A stretch of 64,000 bases of DNA. It comes from Micromonosporaceae bacterium. GTDB taxonomy: Bacteria; Actinomycetota; Actinomycetes; Mycobacteriales; Micromonosporaceae. The notes beneath the pieces were generated by a model. It saw only the letters and a list, made by a program, of their open reading frames with translations. It did not search any database and had not been told where the DNA came from. Shown here one piece after another: positions 55,577 to 63,525 of this stretch. The first letter of the stretch is position 1; every line of letters begins with the position of its first letter. The stretch is taken from assembly GCA_009377645.1 (NCBI GenBank), contig WHTQ01000001.1, positions 62,001-126,000 of the forward strand. The letters are read 5' to 3'. The translations under genes and the position numbers were made by a program.

Positions 55577-56539
55577 TCACGAAGGCTCGATCGGCCGGTC
55601 GGTACGGGCCGACCGGTCGATCGCTTCCAGCACCGCGACCCCGTGCACGGCGTCCTCGACCGGGACCGGGAAGGTGGCGCGACCCCGTACCGCGGCCGCG
55701 AAGCACTCCAGCTGGGCGCGCTCCGCGTCCAGCTCCGGCAGCGCCGCCGTCTCCTCCTCACCGGAGCGGTACCGGTAGCTCAGGGTGCGGCCGCGCGTCT
55801 CCACCCACCCGAGCGAGCCGAAGTAGGTGAGCCGCTCGTACGGTGCGGTGGCGCCGGCCGCGGTCAGCAGGCCGCTCACCCCGCTCTCGAACCGGAGCAG
55901 CACCGCCGTGGTGTCGATGATCGCGCGCCCGGTGCCGCGAGAACCCGCGCGGGCGTCCACCGACCGGACCCGGCCCAACAGCTCGATCATCGAGTAGAGC
56001 GGATGATCCGCGAGCGCGCCGGCGAGCAGGTGGGCATCCTCGAGGGCCCAGTGGTCCGGTGGCAGGGTGTGGAACCGGTCGGTGCAGAAGTCGCCCTCGG
56101 CGTGCAGCAGCTCACCGACCTCGCCCGCCCGGACCCGGCGGCGCAGCTCCGCCGCGTTGGGGTAGAAGTACCGGTTGTAGCCCAGCGCGAGCAGCACCTG
56201 CCGCCGCTCCGCCGCCGCGGCCAGCCGGGCGGCGTCCGAACCGGACAGAGCCAGCGGCTTGACCGCCAGGACCGGCTTTCCCGCCTCGATCGCCGCCAGG
56301 GTGTGCTCGGCGTGCAGGCCGGCCGGCCCGGTGGAGATGACCGCCTCGACGGCCGGGTCGGCGACCAGCTCGGCAACCCCCGGGTGCAGGGTGATGCCGT
56401 GCGCGGCCGCGAAGCTGGCCGCCCGGCTCGCCGTCCGGGTACAGCCGGCGACGATCCGGATCTCGGCGCTTCGGCCCTGTACCGACTCGACCAGCTTCCG
56501 GCCCCACGCGCCGAGACCAATCATTCCCGCGTTCAGCAC
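55577..56539 (-). CDS. Gfo/Idh/MocA-family oxidoreductase (copy 1)
   Basis: 320-residue NAD(P)-dependent dehydrogenase. GMIGLGAWGRKL (Rossmann), AVISTGPAGLHAEHTLAAIE, and VLAVKPLAL, where the family EKP motif keeps Lys (K96 region) but has Val for Glu. GYNRYFYPNAAELR and a C-terminal alpha/beta substrate domain follow. Family members include sugar dehydrogenases and LigC, the meta-cleavage semialdehyde dehydrogenase of the protocatechuate 4,5 pathway. GTG start after GGGAGAG; 7-bp overlap with the upstream gene. Last gene of the Rieske operon. Confidence 0.86.
   Translation of the reverse strand: MLNAGMIGLGAWGRKLVESVQGRSAEIRIVAGCTRTASRAASFAAAHGITLHPGVAELVADPAVEAVISTGPAGLHAEHTLAAIEAGKPVLAVKPLALSGSDAARLAAAAERRQVLLALGYNRYFYPNAAELRRRVRAGEVGELLHAEGDFCTDRFHTLPPDHWALEDAHLLAGALADHPLYSMIELLGRVRSVDARAGSRGTGRAIIDTTAVLLRFESGVSGLLTAAGATAPYERLTYFGSLGWVETRGRTLSYRYRSGEEETAALPELDAERAQLECFAAAVRGRATFPVPVEDAVHGVAVLEAIDRSARTDRPIEPS
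55588..55623. terminator. Strong inverted repeat at the 3' end of the Rieske operon
   Basis: Arms CGATCGGCCGGTCGG (55588-55602) and CCGACCGGTCGATCG (55609-55623), 15 bp with one mismatch and a 6-nt loop. It covers the last codons of the Gfo/Idh/MocA gene, just before the promoter region of the next operon. No U-tract; a GC-rich actinomycete-type terminator is the likely role. Confidence 0.6.
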
Positions 56540-57519
56540 GATTCTCTCCCGGTTCCCGGCGCGAGCACCCCGGCTCGCCGCAGCTCCGGCAGCACCGCCT
56601 CGCCGACCAGCTGGAGGCAGTCCTCCCAGTCGGCGAACCTGGCCCGCATGTCCAGCACGACGTGGTCGACCCCCGCCCGGGCCAGCTCGGACAGACCGGC
56701 GACCAGATCCGCCGGGGTGCCCGCCACCAGCAGCCCGGCCGGGGAGGTGACCTCGGCGTTAAGGTACCGCGCGCTCTGGTCGATGATCCGCGGTACGTCG
56801 ACCGCGCGCAGCGCCTCCTGGCGGGTATGTCCGGGGCTGGCCTGCACCACCAGGCCGACCGGCGGCGCGGCCCGGCCCTGCGCGGCGCTGCGGCGCCGGA
56901 GCAACGCCACCCGCTGTTCGGTCACCTCGATCGGTAGCCGGCTCAGCAGCAACCCGTCGAACCGCGCGACGGTGCGCTCGACGGCACGGGTGGTGATCCC
57001 GCCGTACCACAGCTGCGCGTGGGCCAGCGACTCGTCGGCGCTCAGCCGGACCTGGTCGAGCCGGTAGTGCGGGCCGCGGTGGTCGACCGTTCGGGAGGTC
57101 CACAGTGCCCGGATGACGTCCACCTGTTCCTCCAGCAGCCGGCCCCGGCGGGTGGCCGGCAGGCCGGCGGCCACCATCTCCGAGGTCCGGCTCCCGGTCC
57201 CGAGGCCGACGATCAACCGCTCGCCACCGGCCAGCGACGCCAGTGAGGACAGCAACGTCGCCAGGTGGACCGGATGCCGGTGGGGTGCCAGCACGGCGGT
57301 GCCCAGCACCACCCGGCGGGTGCTCGCCGCGGCCGCGGCGAGCACGACGATCGGGTCGACAAAGGTGCCGTCGTCGCCGGGCAGCTCGGGCGGGTAGAGG
57401 AAGTGGTCCCGCACCCAGATCGAGTCGAACCCGAAGCCTTCGATGGGTTCGAGACTGTCCAGCATCCGCGCCGGATAGCTCCGGCTGCCGAAGTGCGGAA
57501 GCAGCACGCCACATCTCAT
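56533..57519 (-). CDS. LLM-class F420/flavin-dependent oxidoreductase
   Basis: 328-residue luciferase-like TIM-barrel protein. LDSLEPIEGFGFDSIWVRDH, VVLGTAVLAPHRHPVHLA and RLIVGLGTGSRTSEMVAAG are family blocks. The ATG at 57519 overlaps the upstream dehydrogenase stop (ATGA); the longer open frame is not coding. F420-dependent reductase or FMN monooxygenase activity cannot be separated. Likely an oxidation or reduction step within the aromatic/heterocycle pathway. Confidence 0.87.
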   Translation of the reverse strand: MRCGVLLPHFGSRSYPARMLDSLEPIEGFGFDSIWVRDHFLYPPELPGDDGTFVDPIVVLAAAAASTRRVVLGTAVLAPHRHPVHLATLLSSLASLAGGERLIVGLGTGSRTSEMVAAGLPATRRGRLLEEQVDVIRALWTSRTVDHRGPHYRLDQVRLSADESLAHAQLWYGGITTRAVERTVARFDGLLLSRLPIEVTEQRVALLRRRSAAQGRAAPPVGLVVQASPGHTRQEALRAVDVPRIIDQSARYLNAEVTSPAGLLVAGTPADLVAGLSELARAGVDHVVLDMRARFADWEDCLQLVGEAVLPELRRAGVLAPGTGRESC

Positions 57520-58754
57520 CGCGCCCACGCCGGCTGCCGGGTCAGCGGCACCTCCTGGCCGCTGCGGGCCGACTCCTCGATCGCGAGGCAGACCTCGACC
57601 GTACCGGTCGCCCACCGCCCGTCGTGCCGCAGCGGGCGGCCGTTGACGACGCCCTCGTACAGCTCCATCAGCTCCGCGGCGCGGCCCGGTGGCTCCGCCC
57701 CGAGGGTCACCTCCCGCCGCTGGTGCTGGTCGTAGATGTACAGTCCGTCGGCCGACTGCCGGACCGCGCCGCGTTCGCAGCTGGCGATGGTGAGCCCGAA
57801 GAAGGGCTGGTGGTGCTCCTGGCCGAACGAGTACCCCCACAGTGCCCACTGCTCGGCCGAGGCGCCCTCGGCACCGTACCGGCCGAGCTCCTTCTGTTCC
57901 TGGAACCGCCGCTCCCGGGCCTCCGGCCCGAGCGCCGCGACGGCTTGGAAGTTCTGGTGCATCGTGACCGAGCGGTCGGGATCGCGGGGCTGGCCCCCTT
58001 CGCCGATCCAGTCGTACAGCTCGGCCACGTCGAAGTAGCCGCGCGCGTCCAGCACCAGGCTGGCGGTGGCCCCGCCCTCGAACTGAAGCAGCGCGCTGTA
58101 GCCGCCGGGACATCCCCGCAGCGGGTCCCAGAAGGTCTGCGCCCGCACCGACCGGGCCACGCCACCGCCGATCTGGCGGGCGATGTCCACCTGGTGCGGT
58201 CCCTGGTTGAGCAGCGGACCGCGGGTGCTGACCAGCTCGGCAGTCGGCCACGGGCGTACGTTGAACTCGTTGTACATCCAGGAGTTCACCATCACCAGCT
58301 CGCCCAGCTCGCCACCGTGCACGATCTCGGCCATCCGCCGGTACGGGGCGCCGAAGCTGTGGGTGTGGCCGGCCAGCAGCAGCACGCCGTGCCGTTCGGC
58401 GGCCGCCGCCATCTCCGCGCACTCGTCCAGGGTCAGCGCGAGCGGCTTCTCGACGACCATGTGCTTGCCGCTGCCCGCCGCGAGCAGCGCGTGCTCGCGG
58501 TGCAGCTCCGGCCCGGTGGCGATGTAGACCACGTCCACCTCGCCGCTGTCGCACAGCTCCTCGGCGGTGGCGTACGACCGGCCATCGAAGTCCTGTTCGA
58601 ACCGCTCCCGGGCGCTGGTGCGCGGGTCCGCCCCGGCCACGAACCGGAACGGCAGATCGGCGATCTCCCAGGGGCGCTGCAGGATCAGGTTCATCGCCTG
58701 GCCCAGGCCGATGAAACCCAGCCTGAGCACCGGCTGGCTGGCGCGCTCGGCCAT
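57516..58754 (-). CDS. Gfo/Idh/MocA-family oxidoreductase (copy 2)
   Basis: 412-residue dehydrogenase. LRLGFIGLGQAMNLIL, YIATGPELHREHALLAAGSG and the intact HMVVEKPLALT with catalytic Lys; NQGPHQVDIARQIGGG in the substrate domain. ATG at 58754 was chosen because it follows the preceding stop by one base; an upstream ATG lies inside the neighbour. Could oxidise a ring-fission semialdehyde in cyclic hemiacetal form, as LigC does; a sugar-type substrate is also possible. Confidence 0.87.
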   Translation of the reverse strand: MAERASQPVLRLGFIGLGQAMNLILQRPWEIADLPFRFVAGADPRTSARERFEQDFDGRSYATAEELCDSGEVDVVYIATGPELHREHALLAAGSGKHMVVEKPLALTLDECAEMAAAAERHGVLLLAGHTHSFGAPYRRMAEIVHGGELGELVMVNSWMYNEFNVRPWPTAELVSTRGPLLNQGPHQVDIARQIGGGVARSVRAQTFWDPLRGCPGGYSALLQFEGGATASLVLDARGYFDVAELYDWIGEGGQPRDPDRSVTMHQNFQAVAALGPEARERRFQEQKELGRYGAEGASAEQWALWGYSFGQEHHQPFFGLTIASCERGAVRQSADGLYIYDQHQRREVTLGAEPPGRAAELMELYEGVVNGRPLRHDGRWATGTVEVCLAIEESARSGQEVPLTRQPAWAR

Positions 58755-58755
58755 G

Positions 58756-59526
58756 TCAGTAGGTCGACCCAACGGGGCCGGCACCGGCGTCCGCGGTCAC
58801 GAACTCCTGGATCAGCCGGTAGGTCTCCTGTGGTGCGTTGCGCAGCAGGCCGCCGTCGGTGCGGGGCCGGATCCACAGCCACGACCCGGGCAGGTTGCGG
58901 TAGAGCAGGAAGGCGTGCTCCGCCGAGTACGCGTCGCCGGGGGCGTCGCCGCGCAGGATGAGCGTCCTGGCGGTGATCTTCCGGGAGTGCTCCCGCAGGT
59001 CGAAGTACTCCTGCCACTCTGGCCGGTCGCGGAACTCGTGGTAGAAGCGGACCGCCTGCTCCCACTGGTCGCCGTGCCAGTCCTGCAGCTGCTTGCGTCG
59101 CTGCTCGGGCATCTTCGCCAGGTCGACCTGGCCGCGGACCCCGGCCTGCGCCGACTCCTCGTTGAACATCACCGGCATGTCGACGATCAGGCACCCGGCG
59201 CGGTCCGGGGTGTCGGCCGCGAACCGCATCGCCACCCGCCCGCCGACGGTCATCCCGTAGATGTTCAGCGGGCCCAGCCCGAGCTCGTCCTGCAGCGCCC
59301 GCAGGTCGTCCACCCAGGCGGTGACCGGGGTGTCCGGACCCACCCGTTCGCTGCGACCGAGGCCGCGCAGGTCCGGAACGATCACCCGGAAGTGCTCGCT
59401 CAACGGCTCGATGTGCCGGCTCAGCTGCCGGCCCGATCCGGCCGCGCCGTGCAGCAGCACCAGCGCCGGGCCGGAGCCGGCCTCCTCCCAGTGATGCCGG
59501 CATCCGTTCAGGACTGTCTCTGGCAT
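58756..59526 (-). CDS. Alpha/beta-hydrolase-fold protein with altered catalytic residues
   Basis: 256-residue alpha/beta hydrolase fold: LVLLHGAAGSGRQLSRHI, FRVIVPDLRGLGRSERVG, nucleophile elbow IYGMTVGGRVAMRFA and TLILRGDAPGDAYS. The elbow reads G-M-T-V-G-G, so the nucleophile position is Thr93 rather than Ser, and the catalytic His position near residues 224-227 reads PRTDGGLL with no His. The acid D194 is kept. Meta-cleavage-product hydrolase context, but classic Ser-His-Asp chemistry is not possible as read. It may be a non-hydrolytic member. 45 bp after the Rieske alpha gene. Confidence 0.82.
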   Translation of the reverse strand: MPETVLNGCRHHWEEAGSGPALVLLHGAAGSGRQLSRHIEPLSEHFRVIVPDLRGLGRSERVGPDTPVTAWVDDLRALQDELGLGPLNIYGMTVGGRVAMRFAADTPDRAGCLIVDMPVMFNEESAQAGVRGQVDLAKMPEQRRKQLQDWHGDQWEQAVRFYHEFRDRPEWQEYFDLREHSRKITARTLILRGDAPGDAYSAEHAFLLYRNLPGSWLWIRPRTDGGLLRNAPQETYRLIQEFVTADAGAGPVGSTY

Positions 59527-59571
59527 GCGACTCCTCCTCGATTGGTGACCCGGCCGTCCCCGACGGCGCGG

Positions 59572-60921
59572 TCAGCTCAGCAGCTCCGCCCAGTAGCGGT
59601 AGAACTGTCGCTGGTTCACCTCCCACACGTACGGCCCGATCAGGCCGGGCAGCGCGTCCACGTCCACCCCTTCTGCGGCCAGCCGCGCCCGCAGCCCCGG
59701 ATCGTCGTCCCGGTCGATGGCCATCGCATAGTGGAACGGCCGCTCCGACGACCGGCGCGCCGCGAGGTTGTCCGAGGAGCGTTCGAAGTTCTCCGAGTCG
59801 TCCGGTGCCAGCATGCCGGCGGCCGCCTGCGCCCCGACGAGCTCGCGCAGGGCGGTCCGCTTGACCACCTCCGGCGCCGCCCGGTCCACCATCGCCCACT
59901 GCCACACATCGGTCACCATCGGCCCGCGCGGGTGCCACTGCAGCAGCCCGGTGCCGAAGATCGCGTTCGGCCCGCTGACCACCGAGAAGTTGGGGAATAC
60001 GTTGATGTTCGAGCACAGGTGCAGCTTGACCGGGTCGTCGCGCTGGAACTCCCGCACCCGGCGGTCGCGCTCCCGGATCCACTCCACCGCCTCCGGTCCG
60101 AGCTGCTCGGCGATCTGCAGCTCGCGGGTGGCATCCTTCGGCTCGGCGCCCACCTTGAGCGCGCCGAGGCCGTGCGCGATCCCGTCCGGGTACCCGACCG
60201 CCACCTGCAGCCGGTCGTTCAGGTTGACCTTCCCGCGCAGGCCCTGCGACTCCTCGGCCAGCACCCGCAGGTAGGAGGCGTGGGTGATCTGCACGTGGTA
60301 GTCGTCGCCCTGGAAGTTCTCGGCCAGCAGCTTCCAGTTCGTCGGCATGGTGTAGCGCTGCCGGCCGCCGACCACCTCCACCCCACCGAGGAACTCCTGC
60401 ACCAGCAGGCGATCCAGGTACCAGCGCAGGTCGCCCAGGTAGCTGTCGAGACCGACGATGTCGGGGTCCCAGGAGGCGAAGATGAAGCCCCCGTACGACT
60501 CCACCCGGGGGGCGCGCTGCAGCCCCCACCCGGCGAAGTCGACCTCGCCGTGGTACCCCTCGCTCAGGAACGGTACGCCGACCAGCTGGCCCGCATCGTC
60601 GTAGCGCCAGCCGTGGAACGTGCAGCTGAAGGCTCGGGCGTTGCCGCGGTCGAACAGGCACACCTTGTTGCCGCGGTGCGCGCACTGGTTCCGGAGCACC
60701 CGGACCCGCTGGTCCTTGCCCCGGATCACGATCACCTCGGTCTCGGCCAGGTAGTTGGTGAGGTAGTCACCCGGCTCCGGGATCTGGCTGTCGTGCCCGA
60801 CGTACAGCCAGGTCTGCCGGAAGATCTGGTCGAGCTCGCGCTGGTAGAGCTCGGGATCGGTGAATATGCCGGTGTCCACCAACCCCTGCCCGGCGTCGAC
60901 TTCCCATGCCGTGGCGGTCAT
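59572..60921 (-). CDS. Rieske non-heme iron oxygenase, alpha subunit
   Basis: 449-residue ring-hydroxylating oxygenase large subunit. Rieske [2Fe-2S] ligands C80-x-H82 (NQCAHRGNKVC) and C100-x2-H103 (FSCTFHGW); mononuclear iron site E201-x4-D206-x2-H209-x4-H214 (ENFQGDDYHVQITH), spacing as in naphthalene dioxygenase. Inserts dioxygen into an aromatic or heteroaromatic ring. ATG at 60921. Beta subunit is upstream; ferredoxin and reductase are in the neighbouring operon. Confidence 0.93.
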   Translation of the reverse strand: MTATAWEVDAGQGLVDTGIFTDPELYQRELDQIFRQTWLYVGHDSQIPEPGDYLTNYLAETEVIVIRGKDQRVRVLRNQCAHRGNKVCLFDRGNARAFSCTFHGWRYDDAGQLVGVPFLSEGYHGEVDFAGWGLQRAPRVESYGGFIFASWDPDIVGLDSYLGDLRWYLDRLLVQEFLGGVEVVGGRQRYTMPTNWKLLAENFQGDDYHVQITHASYLRVLAEESQGLRGKVNLNDRLQVAVGYPDGIAHGLGALKVGAEPKDATRELQIAEQLGPEAVEWIRERDRRVREFQRDDPVKLHLCSNINVFPNFSVVSGPNAIFGTGLLQWHPRGPMVTDVWQWAMVDRAAPEVVKRTALRELVGAQAAAGMLAPDDSENFERSSDNLAARRSSERPFHYAMAIDRDDDPGLRARLAAEGVDVDALPGLIGPYVWEVNQRQFYRYWAELLS

Positions 60922-60935
60922 CGGCTGCTCCCCTC

Positions 60936-61445
60936 TCAGAAGAAGATGGACAGTGCCCGGGAGAGCACCGTCTGGGTGAACTCGACCCGCCGGCTCACCA
61001 GCTGGAACCCGTCCTCGGTGCGGCGCAGCCGGTCGGTGCGGCGGCCGGTGAACATGCTCTCGTGGACGCCGTGCCGGATCTGGACCACCAGGAACTTCGA
61101 CTTCGCCTCGACGGCCCGGTCCAGCAGCTCCCGGGCGGTGACGTTGGTGATCAGCCGGTCCGTGCTCGAGGCCGGGACCTCGACATGGCGCATCCCGGTG
61201 TCCAGCTGGCGGATCCGCAGCCACATCGTCGCCTTGGTCTCGTCCATCAGATGGAACCGGGGGGCGGCGTCCCGGCCGGTCTCGTCGAACCGGCGGTTGG
61301 TGCCCTGCACCGACTCCGCGGCCGGGATAACGTAGTGGAGGTCGTCGGCCAGCAGCGCGTACCAGTCGTGGAACTGCAGCGTGTCGAGCAGCTCGGCCTC
61401 GTGGATGAGGAACAGCTCGACCTCCTCCCGAAGGCTGGCGGTCAT
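60936..61445 (-). CDS. Rieske oxygenase, beta subunit
   Basis: 169-residue small subunit of an aromatic-ring-hydroxylating dioxygenase (SnoaL-like cone fold). LREEVELFLIHEAELLDTLQ, FHDWYALLADDLHYVIPA, RHVEVPASSTDRLITNVTA and FLVVQIRHGVHESMFTGRRT are typical. The ATG at 61445 overlaps the LigB stop (ATGA). Forms alpha3beta3 with the 59572 protein. Confidence 0.9.
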   Translation of the reverse strand: MTASLREEVELFLIHEAELLDTLQFHDWYALLADDLHYVIPAAESVQGTNRRFDETGRDAAPRFHLMDETKATMWLRIRQLDTGMRHVEVPASSTDRLITNVTARELLDRAVEAKSKFLVVQIRHGVHESMFTGRRTDRLRRTEDGFQLVSRRVEFTQTVLSRALSIFF

Positions 61446-62422
61446 CGTGCCACCACTGCCTCGGTCGGGCCGTCCCAGCCGGCCACGGCCATCCCCATCA
61501 GGCCACGGTAGAACGGCTCGTACACCAGGGTTCTGGTCGGCACCGGACCGAGCGCGCCCAGCAGCACCAGCCAGCTGCGCAGCTCGATGTCGCCGTGGTC
61601 GAGCAGGTCCTGCGACGTGAGCCCGCGCAGGGCGGCCAGGTCGCCGGCCCGGAGCCGGTCGATCACCCACCGGTCGAAGTCGACGCTGATCGAGCCGAAG
61701 GAGTGCGGCCCGGTGTAGTGCTTCCAGGGGTAGCCACTGGTGAAATGGGACAGTCCACCGGAGGCGATCACGACCACCCGGGCCGGCTCCGGCCAGCCGG
61801 CGACCGCCCGCGCGAGGCTCTCGCCGAAGGCCACGCACCGCGCCGGCGAGGGCGCCGGCTGGTGCAGGGCGTTCACGAACACCGGCACCGCGGCGACCTC
61901 CAGCGCGCCGATCACGTGCTCGACGATCTGGTAGTGCGCGTGCGAGCTGAGCGCCCCCTCGGCGAACGCCGGTACCGTCGCCACGTCGAACCCGTCGCCG
62001 ACCCCTTGCGCGAGGATCGCCGAGGCGACCGCGGCGTGCGACCGCACGGTCCGGCTCCGGTTCGCGGCCCGGCCGCCGAGGGTGTACGCGTCCCCGGTGA
62101 AGACCGCGATCTGCGGGAGCACCCGGTCTTCCGGGAAGTTCTCGTTCTGGTCGTCCCCGACCAGCAGCACCACGTCCGGCCGCGCCTGCGCGATCCGCTC
62201 ACCCAGGTCCTTGACGCCGTCCCGGATCGCCTTGTACCGGTGCGCGTTCGCCTCCAGCGTCTCGGACTCGATCGCGGCCAGCACCTCGGGGCGCGGGGAC
62301 GGCGGCTGGCCGTACCGGCGCTCGTACGCCGCGGCGATCCGGGCCCGGAAGTCGTCCCACTCGCCCGGCTCCAGGAAGGTCAGCGCGTGGGTGGAGGCGA
62401 ACCCGGCAACGATCGTGCCCAT
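61442..62422 (-). CDS. Class III extradiol ring-cleavage dioxygenase (LigB/PhnC-like)
   Basis: 326-residue LigB-fold enzyme. Probable iron ligands/acid-base residues: H12 (FASTHALTF), SSHAHYQIVEHVIGAL and ASGGLSHFTSGYPWKHY; VVLLVGDDQNENF and PVFVNALHQPAPSPARC support the family. Cleaves a catechol-type product next to the hydroxyls. No separate LigA gene is visible. ATG at 62422; its 5' end overlaps the epimerase gene by 43 bp and has three 12-bp repeats just upstream. Confidence 0.88.
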   Translation of the reverse strand: MGTIVAGFASTHALTFLEPGEWDDFRARIAAAYERRYGQPPSPRPEVLAAIESETLEANAHRYKAIRDGVKDLGERIAQARPDVVLLVGDDQNENFPEDRVLPQIAVFTGDAYTLGGRAANRSRTVRSHAAVASAILAQGVGDGFDVATVPAFAEGALSSHAHYQIVEHVIGALEVAAVPVFVNALHQPAPSPARCVAFGESLARAVAGWPEPARVVVIASGGLSHFTSGYPWKHYTGPHSFGSISVDFDRWVIDRLRAGDLAALRGLTSQDLLDHGDIELRSWLVLLGALGPVPTRTLVYEPFYRGLMGMAVAGWDGPTEAVVAR

Positions 62423-63525
62423 GTGGTCTCCGTCTTAGTCGGATGCTTAGTCGGATGCTTAGTCGGATGGTCGTAGGAGTGGCGCAGCGTCACGCCCGCG
62501 AAGTCGATCGCCGCGCACCGCTGGCGGAACTCCTCGAGCGCCTGCTGGAACTGGTCTTCGGCCGGGTAGTCGAACGGGTCCCCGATCCGCCCTTCGTCCT
62601 CCCCGCCCGGGGTCAGGGGATGCTCCAGGTACCAGGCGACCGTGCGCGCGACGGCCTCCGGGAACCCCACCACGTCGCGGAAGCCGAGCTCGCTCCGGAT
62701 CGCCGTGGTGTCCAGCAGCTTGTGGTGGGTGGGCGGCGGCCCGTCCCGGCCCATCGCCTCGAGGTTGCGGCCGCCGCCCCAGAAGTACGCCGGCCGCCCG
62801 GCCTGGCGCGGGAAGTTCGCCAGCGTCACCTCCGCCCGCATCGCGGCCGCGATCGCCAGCGCCCGCTCGGCGTCGGTCGGGGTGACCTCGTCGGCGACGT
62901 GGTAGATCCGCCCGGCCGCCCGCTCTGGCTGGTCGACCGCCAGCAGCACGGCGTGGGCCGCGTTCTCGACATACGCCCGGCTCTCCAGCGTGAGGCCGCC
63001 GTCCATCACCGGAATCGTCTTCCGGCCGTCCCGGATCCGCCGGATCACGCTCCACTCGCGCGGGGCCAGCTGCCGCGGCCCGTAGAGGTTGGGATACCGC
63101 AGGTGGGTGAGGTTGAAGTCCTTGCCATGCCGGGACAGCAGCTCGTCCTCGGTCTGCTGCACCCGGGCGACCAGCTTGTGCGACACGTCCCGGGCGGCCC
63201 GCTCGGTCGCCGGCCGGGACAGGTCCTGCTGGGCGTACACTGTCCCGCCGACCGTGACCAGCCGCTCGGTGACACCGGCCAGCAGGCCGGCCAGCAGCCG
63301 CAGCCGGCCGTAGGTCGCCACCACCAGGTCGAACCGGCGCCCGGCCAGCGCCTCCCGGACCGGCTCCTCGAAGTGCGGATCGGCGTGCAGGTGCTCGTAC
63401 CGCGCGACGAAGTCGACCTCGTGGCTGCCGCGGTGCAGGATCACCGGCTGGTAGCCGCGCTGCACCAGACCGTCGATGATGTACGGTCCGGTCGGCCCGG
63501 TCCCGCCGATGATAAGTGCCTTCAT
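62380..63525 (-). CDS. NAD-dependent epimerase/dehydratase-family protein
   Basis: 381-residue atypical extended SDR. KALIIGGTGPTGPYIIDGL (Rossmann), LHRGSHEVDFVARYEHLHAD, LRYPNLYGPRQLAPREW and DGGLTLESRAYVENAAHAVL. A clear YxxxK is not seen, so it may be a reductase-like or structural member (isoflavone-reductase/NAD-binding style). C-terminal tail DHPTKHPTKHPTK comes from a 12-bp repeat. The ATG at 63525 overlaps the acyl-CoA ligase stop (ATGA). Confidence 0.82.
   Translation of the reverse strand: MKALIIGGTGPTGPYIIDGLVQRGYQPVILHRGSHEVDFVARYEHLHADPHFEEPVREALAGRRFDLVVATYGRLRLLAGLLAGVTERLVTVGGTVYAQQDLSRPATERAARDVSHKLVARVQQTEDELLSRHGKDFNLTHLRYPNLYGPRQLAPREWSVIRRIRDGRKTIPVMDGGLTLESRAYVENAAHAVLLAVDQPERAAGRIYHVADEVTPTDAERALAIAAAMRAEVTLANFPRQAGRPAYFWGGGRNLEAMGRDGPPPTHHKLLDTTAIRSELGFRDVVGFPEAVARTVAWYLEHPLTPGGEDEGRIGDPFDYPAEDQFQQALEEFRQRCAAIDFAGVTLRHSYDHPTKHPTKHPTKTETTWARSLPGSPPPTR
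62434..62469. repeat. 12-bp tandem repeat x3 upstream of the LigB start
   Basis: CTTAGTCGGATG three times (62434, 62446, 62458). It encodes the repeated HPTK at the end of the epimerase and lies 12-47 bp upstream of the LigB ATG, where a change in copy number would keep frame but shift upstream spacing. Confidence 0.93.

Noticed and set aside
55588-55623. Integration or recombination site
   Set aside because: The inverted repeat lies inside the end of a gene, with no integrase, tRNA or direct repeats nearby; a terminator explains it better.
58567-61335. 922-codon open frame opposite the Rieske genes
   Set aside because: It mirrors the Rieske alpha/beta and hydrolase genes, has no ribosome binding site and no recognisable domain.
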